The notes under the pieces: generated by a model | What the model was told of the DNA's origin: nothing | Databases searched by the model: none | Seen by the model: only the letters and a program-made list of their open reading frames with translations | Made by a program: the position numbers and the translations under genes | Part shown: one piece after another, positions 45,581 to 56,836 of the stretch | Layout of the letters: each line of letters opens with the position of its first letter | Position numbering within the stretch: position 1 is the first letter of the stretch | Source: Pseudomicrostroma phylloplanum | Lineage: Eukaryota; Basidiomycota; Exobasidiomycetes; Microstromatales | Direction of reading: 5' to 3' | DNA: 64,000 nt | NCBI GenBank assembly: GCA_039545275.1 | Contig: BCHS01000005.1 | Location: 1 to 64,000, forward strand

Positions 45581-47296
45581 ATGAGCGACCAAAGTCGAGC
45601 AGCCTCTGTGGTCTCGACTACCAAAGCACCTGCTTCCCTCGTGCCTACCTCGTCGGACGCAGCCGAGAAAGCTGCGCCGCCTCCCTCTTCGTCCGAGGAT
45701 GAGCTCCCATTCTTGAAGGTGCTGGTGATCATGAGCACGGTCATCTCTGCCATGTTCCTCATCTCCTTGGACAGGACCATCATCGGAGTCGCCATCCCCA
45801 AGATCACCGACGAGTTCGACTCGGTGGGTGATGTAGGATGGTACGGTTCGGCATTCATGCTGTGCCAAGCCTCCTCTCAGCTTCTCTTTGGTAGGATCTA
45901 CAAGAACCAGTCGGCCAAGTACACCTTTCTCGCCTGCGTCTTGCTCTTCGAGATTGGTTCCGCCGTCTGTGGCGCTGCACCTAATTCCATTGCCTTGATC
46001 CTGGGCCGAGCCATTGCCGGCCTCGGAGCTGGCGGCATCATGTCTGGAGGTATTCAGATCATGATCAGCATCATCCCTCTCAACAAGCGACCTATGTGGC
46101 AGGGACTCTTCGGTGCCATCTTTGGCCTAGGAGCAGCCGTTGGTCCCTTGATCGGGGGTGCGCTCACATCCAAAGCCACTTGGCGGTGGTGCTTCTATAT
46201 CAACCTTCCCATTGGCGCCGTCTCTCTCCTGGTCATCGTCCTTGTTCTAGATCTGGAAGCTGACAAGAAGAAGAAGTTGAACAAGATCTCACTCAAGGAA
46301 CAGCTACTGCAGCTCGACCCCATCGGCGCTCTCTTCATGTTTGCATTCGTCATTTGCCTCGTATTGGCTCTTCAATTCGGAGGCTTCAAGTACGCGTGGA
46401 GCAACGGACGCGTCATTGCGCTCCTCGTCGTCTTTGCCATCACCTTCCTTGCCTTCTTGGCCTGGCAGTGGTACGTCGGCCCCAAAGCTATGGTACCGCT
46501 CAAGAACTTCAAGCAGAGGACCTTCACCGCCGCCTGCGTCTGGTCTGCCATGAGCTACGGAGGCATGACGACCATGGTCTACTACTTGCCCATTTGGTTC
46601 CAGGTCATCAAGAACAGCGACGCGCTGCACTCTTCGTACCAGAACCTGCCTTTCATCCTGGCTCTTGTCATCGGCTCCGTCCTCTTTGGTATCGTCGTAC
46701 GACGCAGCGGCCACTATATGCCCTCGCTCATCGTCACCGCCACCCTGGCCCCAATTGGCGCTGGTCTGATCTCCACCTTTGGTCTAACGACGGGCCACTC
46801 CAAGTGGATTGGCTACCAGGTCGTCTACGGTTTCGGAATCGGCCACGGAATGATGGGCGCCAACATGGCCGTGCAGAGCACCTTTTCCGACGCCGACTTG
46901 CCCGTGGCAATGGCCAACGTCTTCTTCTTCCAGCTCTTGGGGGCCGCCATTTGGCTCTCCGTAGCAGAGAATCTCTTCACCAGCAAACTCGTAGCTGCCG
47001 TCCGCGGCGTCGCTGGCGTCGATGCGAGCAGCATCGGCAGCATCGGAGCGACCGAGGTGCGGAACGTCTTTGGAAACAATCCCGCAGCTCTCGAAGCCGT
47101 CATCCAGGCTTACAACACAGCATTGCGCAGCGTGTGGTACCTCGCAATCGGCCTCTCGGCCTCGCTGGTGGTTCCTCTTTTGTTTTTCAAGTGGGTCAAT
47201 GTTAACAAGGAGGCCGAGAGGAGGAAGGAGGCAAAGCGCGCCGCTGCTGCTCCCGAGACAGAGAGCAAGGATGCCGCCAAGGATGTTGAGGCTTAG
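45581..47296 (+). CDS. MFS drug:H+ antiporter, DHA2 (14-TM) type
   Basis: Single exon, ATG at 45581, 571 residues with about 14 membrane segments. The first segment reads FLISLDRTIIGVAIPKITDEF, the DHA2 signature; the antiporter motif C is GLGAAVGPLIGG. The cytosolic N-terminus is Ser/Ala-rich and the C-terminus charged (Lys/Glu). Related fungal proteins export drugs or secondary metabolites; some are toxin exporters of biosynthetic clusters. Only a plain transporter can be claimed here, since no synthase gene is nearby. It points toward the siderophore-type transporter in the same direction. Confidence 0.9.
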   Translation: MSDQSRAASVVSTTKAPASLVPTSSDAAEKAAPPPSSSEDELPFLKVLVIMSTVISAMFLISLDRTIIGVAIPKITDEFDSVGDVGWYGSAFMLCQASSQLLFGRIYKNQSAKYTFLACVLLFEIGSAVCGAAPNSIALILGRAIAGLGAGGIMSGGIQIMISIIPLNKRPMWQGLFGAIFGLGAAVGPLIGGALTSKATWRWCFYINLPIGAVSLLVIVLVLDLEADKKKKLNKISLKEQLLQLDPIGALFMFAFVICLVLALQFGGFKYAWSNGRVIALLVVFAITFLAFLAWQWYVGPKAMVPLKNFKQRTFTAACVWSAMSYGGMTTMVYYLPIWFQVIKNSDALHSSYQNLPFILALVIGSVLFGIVVRRSGHYMPSLIVTATLAPIGAGLISTFGLTTGHSKWIGYQVVYGFGIGHGMMGANMAVQSTFSDADLPVAMANVFFFQLLGAAIWLSVAENLFTSKLVAAVRGVAGVDASSIGSIGATEVRNVFGNNPAALEAVIQAYNTALRSVWYLAIGLSASLVVPLLFFKWVNVNKEAERRKEAKRAAAAPETESKDAAKDVEA

Positions 47297-48271
47297 TCGG
47301 GGCAGGAAATGACCGGTCATCTCAATCTTCGCTGTCATTGGACTTGTATTGCAATTATATCATAGGAGTTACCCGCATGTCGTGTTCGAAAGGTGTGCCG
47401 GAGAAGCAAGTCTGATGTAGCTCGAGGTATGAATGGATTAGTCAATGACAAAGGGAGCCCTGAGCGTCATCGGGAAAGGAATTGTGCCTGAACCCCTTGT
47501 AACTTCACTTCTGCTTCCCTCCACAACCGATCCTGCCCTTATCGCTATCCTTTTGACCTCTCGAGATCTTATATGACCTGGCCGCTTCTTTCCGTTTCGC
47601 TGACCGGCCTTCGAACCACGCTGACTGCAGAGTCAAGCCCGAGCAAGAGCATGAGCAAGCTTCGACTTCCCTCTCGCCTATGGCTACTGCTCGACTTGCG
47701 CGCGCGCGGCGATGGAGGGCTGAAAGCCTCGTATTGCCTAACCTGGGTGGTCCCCCATGCACGGGCGGCATCAAGTGCAGCTGGCATCTCCAGCTCTCCC
47801 CGGACTGTCGGCAGCTAGAGACAGGACCCTTGCCGCTTGTGCCGAGCCAGAATGTCCCCACAGCTAAGGCCGACTCTGTGCGGATCCTGGTACGCCTTTT
47901 GACGGAGATGCCGCCCTTGCATCGGCGTCTCCGCCGCGGTGTTTTCGGCGCGGCGTACAGTGCCGGCCCAAAAATCTGATTAGATGTGATTCGCGTACCA
48001 TGACTTCCCGCCCTGTCAGCAGAAGCCGGGGGCCCAGATGACTTCGGTCTGCTTTCGGCGCACCGAAGACCGGAAGGGTGGACAGACTTCAGAGCAGGGC
48101 AACGTCAGATCATTCGCACTGGTGCACTCCGGCGAGGAAGCGAGGCGCATCTTCGAGGCGATCAGAGCCCGCCACTTAGGTTGCTAGTCCCTCACATGGT
48201 TGGAAGAAGCTCCCTCCTCCTTTCTTCCTTTACAAACCCATCTCATACCCCCTCCGTCCTGCTTGCCCGAC
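47297..48271. other. Intergenic region before siderophore-type transporter
   Basis: About 975 bp. Two adjacent GATA-type sites (TTATCGCTATC, 47539-47549) lie 720 bp upstream of the next ATG. No protein gene is supported. Confidence 0.45.
47539..47549. promoter_or_regulatory. Pair of adjacent GATA-type motifs
   Basis: TTATC and CTATC (reverse complements GATAA, GATAG) one base apart. Fungal iron genes are often controlled by GATA repressors (Urbs1/SreA type), so this is a conceivable but distant site for the transporter at 48272. Confidence 0.3.
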
Positions 48272-50421
48272 ATGGCCAGCGACGCCCCGCATCTGCAGCC
48301 TTCCATGGCCAAGCACCTCGCATACGACGTCGAGTTGCCGGGCGGCGCTGCCCATGAAGCAGCCGATACGGCCAGCAAGACGTCTGCAAATGGCCACGAC
48401 GGCTCAGGATCCACGCCCGCCAAAGAGGACGTCGAGTTCAACCCCGCCGGTATCAACCGCATCGAGGCCTTCTACGCCGTCTTTGGAAGATCGTGGCTGC
48501 TATGGAGCTTCTGGGGCACTTTCACGCTGTGGAACTTCGCGTACGCTCTCAGCAGCGATACCACCTCCACCTACCTCACCTTCGCCGAGTCCTCCTTCAG
48601 CGCTCTGGATCTCCTTGCAACCATTGCTGTCGTCTCATCTATTGTGTCTGCTGTGTCCCAGCCTTTCTGGGCAAAGTGGGCTGACCTCTGGTCCCGACAC
48701 TGGGCCCTCCTGGGATCTCTCGTCCTCTACACGGTGGGATATGCGGCTACTGCCGGTGCGAACAATGCGTCGACGCTCGCCGCTGGACAAGTGCTGTACA
48801 GCGCTGGAAAGTGAGTCATCATCGTCTATGGTATCGTCTACTTTACAAACACAGAACAACTGAAGCTACTTGCTCTTCTTGCAGTGCCGGCATGAGCTTC
48901 TTGCTGACACTCATAGTAGGCGATTTGACCTCGTTGAGATGGAGAGGACTGGTCAATGCTTCCTTGTCACTTGTTTATGTTCCATTTTCGTTCCTTGCCG
49001 CCTCTATCACCTCCGGAATCGAGCTCACGAGCTGGAGATGGGGAGTGAGTCAATGGAGCGAAGAGGCTGTCCTTCGATGTCCAGCTGCTGACTCCTTTGG
49101 CCCGGACGCTCACTTTCCTTGTAGTACGGAATGTTCTGCATCATCATGCCCGTATGTGTAGCCCCTACCATTCTCATGCTGCTGTGGGCCGATCGTAAAG
49201 CCAAGAAAGCTGGAGGTGAGTCTTGCTCCATCGACACGAAGCCTCCCCGCGACTGTCGACCCTGCGGAAGCTCTAGCTGACCCTCTCGCAGCTACCCTGC
49301 ACCATGTGTCTGCGACAGTCCTCACGGCTTCTGCCTCTTCAGTGACCTACCAAGTGGCCCTCTCTCCAGAAAGGCAGATGCCATCCACCATGATGGAGCG
49401 GATCAAGACGGTTCTGTCCTCCACTGACGCCATGGGCCTCCTGCTGCTTGGCTTCTCGTTCGCCTTGCTGCTCTCCCCACCTACTCTTGAAGCTGGAGCC
49501 TCTGGAGGCTGGGACAATCCCTCTATGATCGGAATGTTCGTCACTGGCGGTGTCCTCTTCATAGCCTTCTGTCTCTGGGAGTGGAAGGTAGCTGCGCACC
49601 CGATCATGCCCCTGCGTGTGCTCAACAGGACCTTCCTCCTCTGCCTAGGCATCGACTTCATCTACTTCCTCACGGGCTACCTCACCGACGTCTATTGGTC
49701 CTCGTGGCTGTATGTAGTGACGGACTACTCGACCAGGGACTACACGTATATGACCGAGATCGAGACGGTCACCCTCTGCATTTTTGGTGTCCTTGCCGGC
49801 GTCTATCAGGCCTATACGGGCAGATACAAGTACCTCCAGGTCGGAGGCCTCGCTGTACGCTGCATTGGCTCCGGTATCAACTACTACCAGACCCACGGGC
49901 ACACAAGTACAGTCGTCATCTTCTTTGCAAAGTTCCTGCTCTCTGCAGGAGGAGGAATCTCTGTAGTGGGAAGCCAAGTTGCCTCGCAAGGATCGGTCAA
50001 GCACAAGGACCTAGCTGTGGCCATTGCCGTCCTTGCTCTGTGGACTTCCATCGGAGGTGCCATTGGAGAAGCTGCCAGTGGAGCCATTTGGGACAAGCAG
50101 CTCCCAATTCAGCTGGCCAAGTACGTCCCGAGTCTTACAACAGACCAGATTGCCCAGATTGCCGCCGATGTCACCCTTGCACGGACGGCAGAGCCCAGAG
50201 CCGACATCATCGAAGCCTTCAACGCTACATATCGAGCGCTGAGTCTTCCGGCCCTGATCCTCGTCTTTGTGCCAGTGGTCATGGCATGCTTCACCGTCAA
50301 CTACAAGCTCGACGCGAGACAGAACGTCTGCGAAGACGTCGCTGTTGAGCCTCGTTCTCAAGAGGAGGTGGATGCGGAGCTCAGGGAGATCGAGCAAGCG
50401 AAGGGTGTAGGGAAGGCTTAG
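48272..50421 (+). CDS. Siderophore-iron transporter-like MFS protein (ARN/SIT family)
   Basis: Four exons (48272-48810, 48885-49044, 49125-49215, 49292-50421) join in phase to 639 residues. The acidic N-terminus, GINRIEAFYAVFG at membrane segment 1, YALSSDTTSTYLTFAESSFS, and the paired AGMSFLLTLIVGDLTSLRWRG all match the SIT family of siderophore:H+ symporters. 14 membrane segments plausible. A conserved SIT feature is the large loop between the last segments (WDKQLPIQLAKYVPS). It imports ferric siderophores from the medium into the cell. Substrate siderophore unknown. Weak GATA motifs upstream are consistent with iron control. Same orientation as the DHA2 gene before and the SDR after it. 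Confidence 0.86.
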
Positions 50422-50828
50422 TCCTTGATGAGGGCGCTTCGATGATATATAGAATTGGAGGATGCTCATCAACACTGTACATAACAATAGTCCCGGAAGC
50501 ACTAGATCTCATCTTCCAGATTTATACATTGCAGCAGCAGCGAGATTCTTGAGCGACCGATCACAAAGCAGATGCTGAATTTCCCACCGGTCGTACCTGG
50601 CAGGGCGCGCAGGATGCCTGTGGCTCATACTCTATCGCGTATCAGATCCCATCGCCTGAGCTTGAAATCATGCGCCTAAGACTAAGGTGAGCCGGCGGTA
50701 AGCTTACGGCCGAGGAGCATTCGTTTATAATCCAGAGTGGGACAAGCAGCGCCTCCACCACATCCTCCTTCCCTGCCCGCCCCATACCCCTACAAGTCAT
50801 CTCCTCCTGCGCCACATCTTAAGTTGCC
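50422..50828. promoter_or_regulatory. Intergenic region with TATA-like element before SDR
   Basis: About 405 bp. TTTATAA at 50724-50730 is 99 bp upstream of the SDR ATG. Nothing else seen. Confidence 0.45.
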
Positions 50829-51752
50829 ATGTCCACTATCCTCGTCACCGGTGCCAACAAAGGTCTAGGCCTGGAAGTAGTGGTACGACTGCTACGTACC
50901 GATGCATCAAAGACGATCCTTCTAGGCAGTCGTTCTCTGTCCAATGGAGAGTCGGCCGTCAGCCAACTGAAAGAACGAGGACTGGACACCACTAACGTCA
51001 AGGTCCTGGAGATCGACGTCAGTAAGCTGGAGTCCGTCGAAGCGGCAGCCAAGACGGTCAAGGAGAAGTATGGTGGCAAGCTCGAAACCGTCTATAACAA
51101 TGCCGGCGTGTATGCCACACCCGGTGATCTTGACGCGGCGAAACAAGTTATGCAGGTCAACTACTATGGAGTTCAGAGGATGATAAAGGTGTTCGATCCG
51201 CTCATTACCAAGAACGGCCACAATGTCATCGTCTCATCTGGAACGGGCGCGTGGGCTACGGAGGCTTCTCCACCAGAGCTCAAGGAGACTCTCTCGAACC
51301 CTAGCAAGACTACTGCTGCGCACATCGACGAGCTTGTAGAGCGCTATCTCGAGAGTCTGGACACGAGCAACCCCTCTGCTTCCGAGCTGCAAAAGGAGTT
51401 CCCAGAGACCGCGGGCTTGATCGGCCCTTATGCCGTGAGCAAAGCTTTCCTCAATGCCTACCTTCGAATCATGGCTCCTGTCCAACTAGAGAAGTACGGG
51501 GTGATCCTCGCTGTGGTCTGTCCTGGATACTGCGCCACTACGATCAACGGCAATACTGGTCCCAGGAAGGCATCAACGGGAGCCAGGTCTATCGTCTTGG
51601 CATCGCAGATCCCTGCGGAGCAAGCGGGAGGGTTCTTCCGAGATGGGAACCCGGCCAACTTTGTTGAGCCGACTGCAACCGTGGAAGACATGACAGAGGA
51701 GGCGCAGGTGCTGGAGAAGCAGTTGAGAGAGGCGGGCGAGATTGTGGAATGA
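50829..51752 (+). CDS. Short-chain dehydrogenase/reductase, carbonyl-reductase type
   Basis: Single exon, 307 residues. Contains TGANKGLGLEVVV at residues 7-19, NNAGVYATPG, the catalytic serine in NVIVSSGTGAW, and YAVSK. The N-terminal motif and long insert between serine and tyrosine resemble plant and fungal carbonyl/menthol-type reductases. It is not a close copy of the SDR at 36394-37482, so no recent duplication. Substrate not predictable. Confidence 0.88.
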   Translation: MSTILVTGANKGLGLEVVVRLLRTDASKTILLGSRSLSNGESAVSQLKERGLDTTNVKVLEIDVSKLESVEAAAKTVKEKYGGKLETVYNNAGVYATPGDLDAAKQVMQVNYYGVQRMIKVFDPLITKNGHNVIVSSGTGAWATEASPPELKETLSNPSKTTAAHIDELVERYLESLDTSNPSASELQKEFPETAGLIGPYAVSKAFLNAYLRIMAPVQLEKYGVILAVVCPGYCATTINGNTGPRKASTGARSIVLASQIPAEQAGGFFRDGNPANFVEPTATVEDMTEEAQVLEKQLREAGEIVE

Positions 51753-52066
51753 GGAGGACCGTCGACGCCCTTCTGGTAGGTGGTCTGTTGCTCGCTTGCC
51801 GCTACTCTGCTTGTCCGACTCCAAGTGCGAGCTCGAGCCGAAGACTTGACTCAATCGATGCGCTGCATATTCTTGCCACCATCATCAATTCATGCAGAGA
51901 TCGTCTATTTCTGATAGATCTGTTTGTAATATTGCTGTGACCTCCGCGGCGCTCGAAGCGAACTCGACGAAATGCCATCCAAGTCCAATGTTCGAGATCC
52001 TCCCCTCTCTGCACCACTGAAGGCTGCGCTCCGCCGTCTCGCGCCCCACCTCTTGCACCACTCTCT
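51753..52066. other. Intergenic region, tail-to-tail SDR / CAP
   Basis: About 315 bp of convergent 3' sequence; nothing else seen. Confidence 0.45.
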
Positions 52067-54061
52067 CTACCCAGTATGCGCCACAACCTCGCTCTTCAAT
52101 CCCACACCGCCAGCGCCAAAGTTGAACTTGATCTGCTCAGGCAATGCGACCTCTGTGAACTCTCCCTCCTCTCCTCCCACCTTGGGGACGCTGACATTGA
52201 TTGCGCTGCACTTGCTCACCACGAGCTCCGAGCGCTCCACCCCTTGCTGAGAGAGGTAGATCTGGCCCGAGTCGCACGAGTCGAGAATGATCATTGGGGT
52301 GAGGCCCAGGATCTGGATGGTGAAGGAAGGCGAGGAGGTGAGCTCGAGGGAGGAGACGAGCGTGTCCAGCAAAAGGGACGTCTTTTGGCACGAGACTGGA
52401 GGGAAGGACAGAAGAAGACGGGCAAAGGCGCGGTGCAGGTTTTGCGTCAGTCGTCTCTCCTCGTGTGTCGCTTAGAGTGCCCCCTACTACTCACCCATGG
52501 AGACGGCATTGATCTTGCCTTTGACCTGAATGACGCAGTTCTTGCAGTTGAAGATGTTGACAGTGTGGTTCAGCTCGGTGGCGTCAATGACGATGCTCTT
52601 GTTGTCCTCGTGGTTCTCCACGTTCCACTTGTTGCCCTCCAGCGCCGTCTTGGCCGCCTTCTTCGGCCGCAAGGCAGCAGGCTTGCTACCAGCAGCTGGA
52701 GGCGAAGGCTTCGCAGCTGCGCCTGCCCCGGCCACACTTGGCACTTCTCCAGTACCTCTGAGCGCAGGATTCTTGTGGGTCATTTGGCTCGCATCGACCT
52801 TCTTGAGACCACTGGTCACGCCTTCTCCCTTGTTCAGCTGCGAGAAGAGGGCGTTCATGCCACCTGCTGCTGGAGCGGCGGGCGCCGCAGAGGTCGAGCC
52901 GAAATCGGCTGGAGGCGGGGGAGGAGGGGCTGGTACATCGGCTGGTGGTGCTGGTGGAGGGGGAGGAACAGACGAGCTGGAAGAGGGGTCCACGTAGGTC
53001 GCAGCATCACCTCCCTTTTGCCGTAGCAGAGGAAAGAGCAGGTCAGTACATGTCCTTGCGCTGCATACGCTCCTGCTAGCCTCACCTTTGGATTCCAAGC
53101 CAGTCCGGTGGTGTGATGCTTCATGATGTACTCTTTGAGCACCTCGAGGATTTTGACGAACGACCGACACCATTCTACGTGACTTCTGTCCTTCTCCTTG
53201 AAGTCCTTGATGACTCGGTTGGTATAGAATTGAGCACTGTCCTTCATCTCGCTCACGAACGGTCCCGGCTTGGGCTCCTAGGGAGCGGGCAGGTGTGGAC
53301 AACGGCGACATTGAAATGATCTCGTCAGCTCATTCTCACGATCTCGCTGACATTCCCCACTCCTGCCTGTACTCACTACAGCCACCCATCCGACGGCGGG
53401 AATGCCCTCCGAGACCGCACTCAGGTGATTGAACAGGACCTTCTCCGCCCTATTCTTCTCCCTCAGCTCTCCCACCTTGATCAACTCTTCCTGCAACGGC
53501 TTCAGCAACTTCGCAAACACGGGCGAGCTGGCCCCTTCAGCAGGCTTGGCCGAGTGTGCGGCGAGCTTGATCAGGTCGCGCTGCGCCTTAAAGGTGGCTA
53601 CTACATGGGTGGCCTGCTGCGCGACCAGCCCTCCGATCTGCTCAGAGAGGGAGGTGTACTCCTTAAGCGAGTGGTCCAGGTAGTCGTCCCAGGCGGTCAC
53701 TGCTGGTGGGTCGCTTGCGGCGGTAGAGGTAGAAGGAGAGGCGACGAGACCACCAGCAACGGCGCTGTCGATGCTCGTGGTAGTACCGCTGCGTGTGCGC
53801 GTGCCAGTCGTTCCGGCTGCTCCTGATCCTGGTGCTAGACCGGCAGTAGTTGAAGAGGCACCCTGAGAAGCTCCAGAGAGCTGAGCGGCAGCTACATCTT
53901 CAAGACGACTGGTAGCTGCTTCCAGTCTGTGATCAAAGAAGGGTGGGAGGTGGGAGGATGGCCCAAGGTCAATGGGGTGAGCTGGCATATGCGGCGGCGT
54001 GGCTGGTACTGACTCACCTCTTGATGATGGTGGCAATGCTGTTGATGGCTTGGCCTGACAT
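52067..54061 (-). CDS. SRV2: Adenylyl cyclase-associated protein CAP/Srv2
   Basis: Five exons (54061-54018, 53926-53377, 53277-53086, 53014-52495, 52395-52067) join in phase to 544 residues. N-terminal helical domain: MSGQAINSIATIIKRLEAAT (the RLE motif typical of CAP), then AWDDYLDHSLKEYTSLSEQI and FYTNRVIKDFKEKDRSHVEW. A poly-proline segment (PPPPPAPPADVPAPPPPPP) binds profilin/SH3. The C-terminal CARP domain has the WH2-like LKKVDASQMTHKNP followed by NKWNVENHEDNKSIVID, and ILDSCDSGQIYLS. CAP recycles cofilin-bound actin and links it to Ras/adenylyl cyclase. Length and domain order match fungal Srv2. Confidence 0.94.
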
Positions 54062-54424
54062 GATCTCTACACAAACACACACGGACAAGGACAGTAGGTG
54101 ATGATCTGATCAGAAGGTGAAGTGATCGAGTTGGTATAAAGGCAGATGTGGGGAAACAAGACCGAGAGGGTCAAGCACGCCCGCCCAGCACAGCAAGCAG
54201 TGGGCGGCATCCAGGCAGTCAGCCACGCAGATCAACACTTCCGATCACACAGGCGCGTGGAGGCGAGGCAGCACGCTTGGCCTCCTCTACGCGTACAATG
54301 CTCAATAGGTCGGTGGTCGGTACAGGGCTCCTCGATGCTCATGAGAACAGCATGTCATTCGTCGTCTCTCTCGTACAAATGAACGTGCTACCGAGTTGAG
54401 ACTTCCTTGCTTGCTGCAGGCGCC
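54062..54424. other. Intergenic region, CAP 5' side / LysM gene 3' side
   Basis: About 360 bp. Pyrimidine-rich stretches, no gene. Confidence 0.45.
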
Positions 54425-56836
54425 TCACCATCCCCACTTGCCTTCGGTCCCATCAGCTCCCCTCCCACCTCCGCTTCCATTCGCAGTGGCAAGGTTCCTG
54501 TTCGAAGTCTTCCTCAGCATGGGACCCATACCGCTCATCGGAGGAGGGGCCAGCGAAGCTCCTCTACTGCCTTCTGGCCCTCCACAAGCTCCTCCACCCT
54601 CGACCGGCGGAACATTATATACATTTCTTCTACTCTGGTGGTTCGCATCCAGACTCTCCATCTCCATCTGAGCCCTGCGCTGCTGCGAGTCGGCAGTGGT
54701 AGGCGGCAACACAGACGCGACTGAGATCCCATCTGGGACGGGCTGTGAGACGTGCCCAACTCCTTCAGGCGACTGTCGACGTCCGAGTGTCCTTCTTGCC
54801 TCCTCCGCTGAGATCCGAGGTCGATCGGAATACATTGGAGGGAGAGGACTGAAGCGCGAAGGAGGTCCTCTGAGACTTGGTGATGCTTGGCCAGACGGAG
54901 GCAGGAGACCTAAGCGTCGGGCCTGCTCCATCTCCTCCTGAGGTAGGGAATCCCAGCCTTCGCTCCGATTGAGGACTTCTTCAAAGCCCTTTGCGAGCGC
55001 TTCGTCGAGAGCTACTCTTCCACGGAGGGCATCGCTTAGTAGGCCCCTCAGACTTGACTTTTTGCCCGCCGGAGCGGCCGAATTGAGTGGAGGACCGTTC
55101 GACGATGATGTGGCCTTCTGTGTCGTCGCACCCGGCAGAGACTCGCCTATAGGTCTGGCCCACTTGCTCGCAGCGCCTGAATTGGGCGGCAGACCAGCAG
55201 CGAGATCGTCGAGGAAGCGATGGTTGGCTCGCGCTGCGCGACGTTTGCCATTGACCCCCTTCCCACTGCCGCCATACGCCTCGACGACTTTGCCCTTTGC
55301 GTAGGCATCAAGAGACGGGATGTCGTTCCAGCCTGCGTATCCTGTGTTTGAGGAGCCGGGGGACGCAGGTGATGTCACGTCCCCGCGCGAGCTAGGGGGC
55401 TTGCCTACATTGCTGGATGCCTCCCACTCTTCAATGCTCTTGTCGACCAACTTCAGCGGCCGAAGCGGGCTCGTCGACATAACATTCGAGCCAGAGGCAA
55501 GGTTCGAGGCAGAAGACTCCAAGCTAACTCGTCGGCTCCCTTCGTCCAGAGCAGAGCCGCCAGCTACTCCGCTGCGCTTCTTCTCGCCAAACTTCCACAC
55601 ATTGGGTTTCCACTCGTCCTTCTCCGCCGCTGATGAAGATGAGACCTCTGAGCGACTCTCTTCAGGCCGGATCTCGTCAGGGAGATTAAGCTTGAACGAA
55701 GGCCCTCTCGGAGTCTCGCTATTATCTCCACTCCCTCTTGCTTCTCGAGCTAGCTGCAGAAGATCCTCCACTCCGCTATCGCCTGGAGCATACCCACTCA
55801 TGCCCGGCCCTGCCCCCAACCGATGTTGCGATCTTGCAGAGGTGAGCTCTTCGTTCCACTGATCGGCCCTCGTCTTGCCCTTGGCGGCCAAGACATCGCT
55901 TCGCGCCGTAGCAGGGAAGTGGCCGAGTGCCTCTGAGGGTAATCTGCGCACAACAGGGGGAGACTCGCCGCCGGCATTCGTCGCCAAGCCGTTGGTGGAG
56001 GAAAGGTCTGAGATCTCAGAGGCACCCGTGGAGGGTAATGTACGCTCGTGAAGAGGTGACGAAGCTACGCCCGAATGCACAGAAGGCTCGCTAGGTGGGC
56101 TGAACCCCATCAAAGAAGTTGCAGCCTCGGTCACTGATCCACCATCGGCCCCTTGAACGCCGACCTTGGCATCAGGGTTCACCGTCAGTTGTTCTTTGCA
56201 TCTATCTAACGGTACCCAGATGATCTTCCGGCTCAGAGCGCTGTCCCCTGGCCACAGCCCATTGACCTTCCTTATTGTGGGCACGTCCGTCTTGTAACGA
56301 AGAGCAATGCCCTGGAGCGTGTCCGTTGCGAGGACTGTATGCTGAAGTACTAATCTGGTGCCCGGGTTGCCAGTCGAGGATGAGGAGCCGGCTTTCGTCG
56401 AGGCGGCTACGCCTCTGTCTCGAGTTTGCTGAGCGTTGCCAGCAGCACTTGACCGGTTCGTTTCCATGCCCGAATCTATGCCAAAGAAGGACTCGAGTCG
56501 GTCAAGCGTCGTACCTCTCGGCCGCGATGGGCCAGCCTCGGGACCTCTGCGCTTTGCATCGTATTCGTCGTCTTGGTCCATCAAGACACTTCCGCTGGCA
56601 GCAGTACCGATGTCATCTGCGAGCTGGTTTCTCCGCCGTCTGGAGGTGAGCATGGGAGACACGGCTCGAGGAGGGGTACCAGATACAGATGCATCGGCGG
56701 AGGGGGTCAAGCGTCCGGTTGATGACGAGGAGGCGCCGTGGAAGGGGAATGAGGCCGAGTGAGAACCAGGTCCCGTAGGCGATGTCGACCGGGAAATGCC
56801 CCCAAGAGGATGCCGAGATGATGGTTGCAGGGACAT
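54425..56836 (-). CDS. Large cytosolic LysM-domain protein
   Basis: Single exon; the first ATG is at 56836, giving 803 residues. One LysM domain at about 166-209: HTVLATDTLQGIALRYKTDV, then IRKVNGLWPGDSALSRKIIW. There is no signal peptide or membrane segment, unlike secreted fungal LysM effectors; it resembles cytosolic eukaryotic LYSMD proteins. The rest is Ser/Gly/Pro-rich and disordered, with short conserved-looking stretches such as GRVALDEALAKGFEEVLNRSE (about residue 620) and WDSLPQEEMEQARRLGLLPP. Ligand is unknown; binding to chitin is unlikely for a cytosolic protein. The LysM call is good, the function unknown. Confidence 0.8.
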   Translation of the reverse strand: MSLQPSSRHPLGGISRSTSPTGPGSHSASFPFHGASSSSTGRLTPSADASVSGTPPRAVSPMLTSRRRRNQLADDIGTAASGSVLMDQDDEYDAKRRGPEAGPSRPRGTTLDRLESFFGIDSGMETNRSSAAGNAQQTRDRGVAASTKAGSSSSTGNPGTRLVLQHTVLATDTLQGIALRYKTDVPTIRKVNGLWPGDSALSRKIIWVPLDRCKEQLTVNPDAKVGVQGADGGSVTEAATSLMGFSPPSEPSVHSGVASSPLHERTLPSTGASEISDLSSTNGLATNAGGESPPVVRRLPSEALGHFPATARSDVLAAKGKTRADQWNEELTSARSQHRLGAGPGMSGYAPGDSGVEDLLQLAREARGSGDNSETPRGPSFKLNLPDEIRPEESRSEVSSSSAAEKDEWKPNVWKFGEKKRSGVAGGSALDEGSRRVSLESSASNLASGSNVMSTSPLRPLKLVDKSIEEWEASSNVGKPPSSRGDVTSPASPGSSNTGYAGWNDIPSLDAYAKGKVVEAYGGSGKGVNGKRRAARANHRFLDDLAAGLPPNSGAASKWARPIGESLPGATTQKATSSSNGPPLNSAAPAGKKSSLRGLLSDALRGRVALDEALAKGFEEVLNRSEGWDSLPQEEMEQARRLGLLPPSGQASPSLRGPPSRFSPLPPMYSDRPRISAEEARRTLGRRQSPEGVGHVSQPVPDGISVASVLPPTTADSQQRRAQMEMESLDANHQSRRNVYNVPPVEGGGACGGPEGSRGASLAPPPMSGMGPMLRKTSNRNLATANGSGGGRGADGTEGKWGW

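Noticed and set aside
46354..47205. 283-codon alternative frame inside the DHA2 transporter
   Set aside because: Arg/His/Leu-rich shadow frame without membrane segments.
47505..47979. Small frames on both strands before the siderophore-type transporter
   Set aside because: About 60-120 codons, biased composition, no family match by eye.
52076..53026. 316-codon plus-strand frame opposite CAP
   Set aside because: Antisense to the CAP exons; spans its introns and has no motif.
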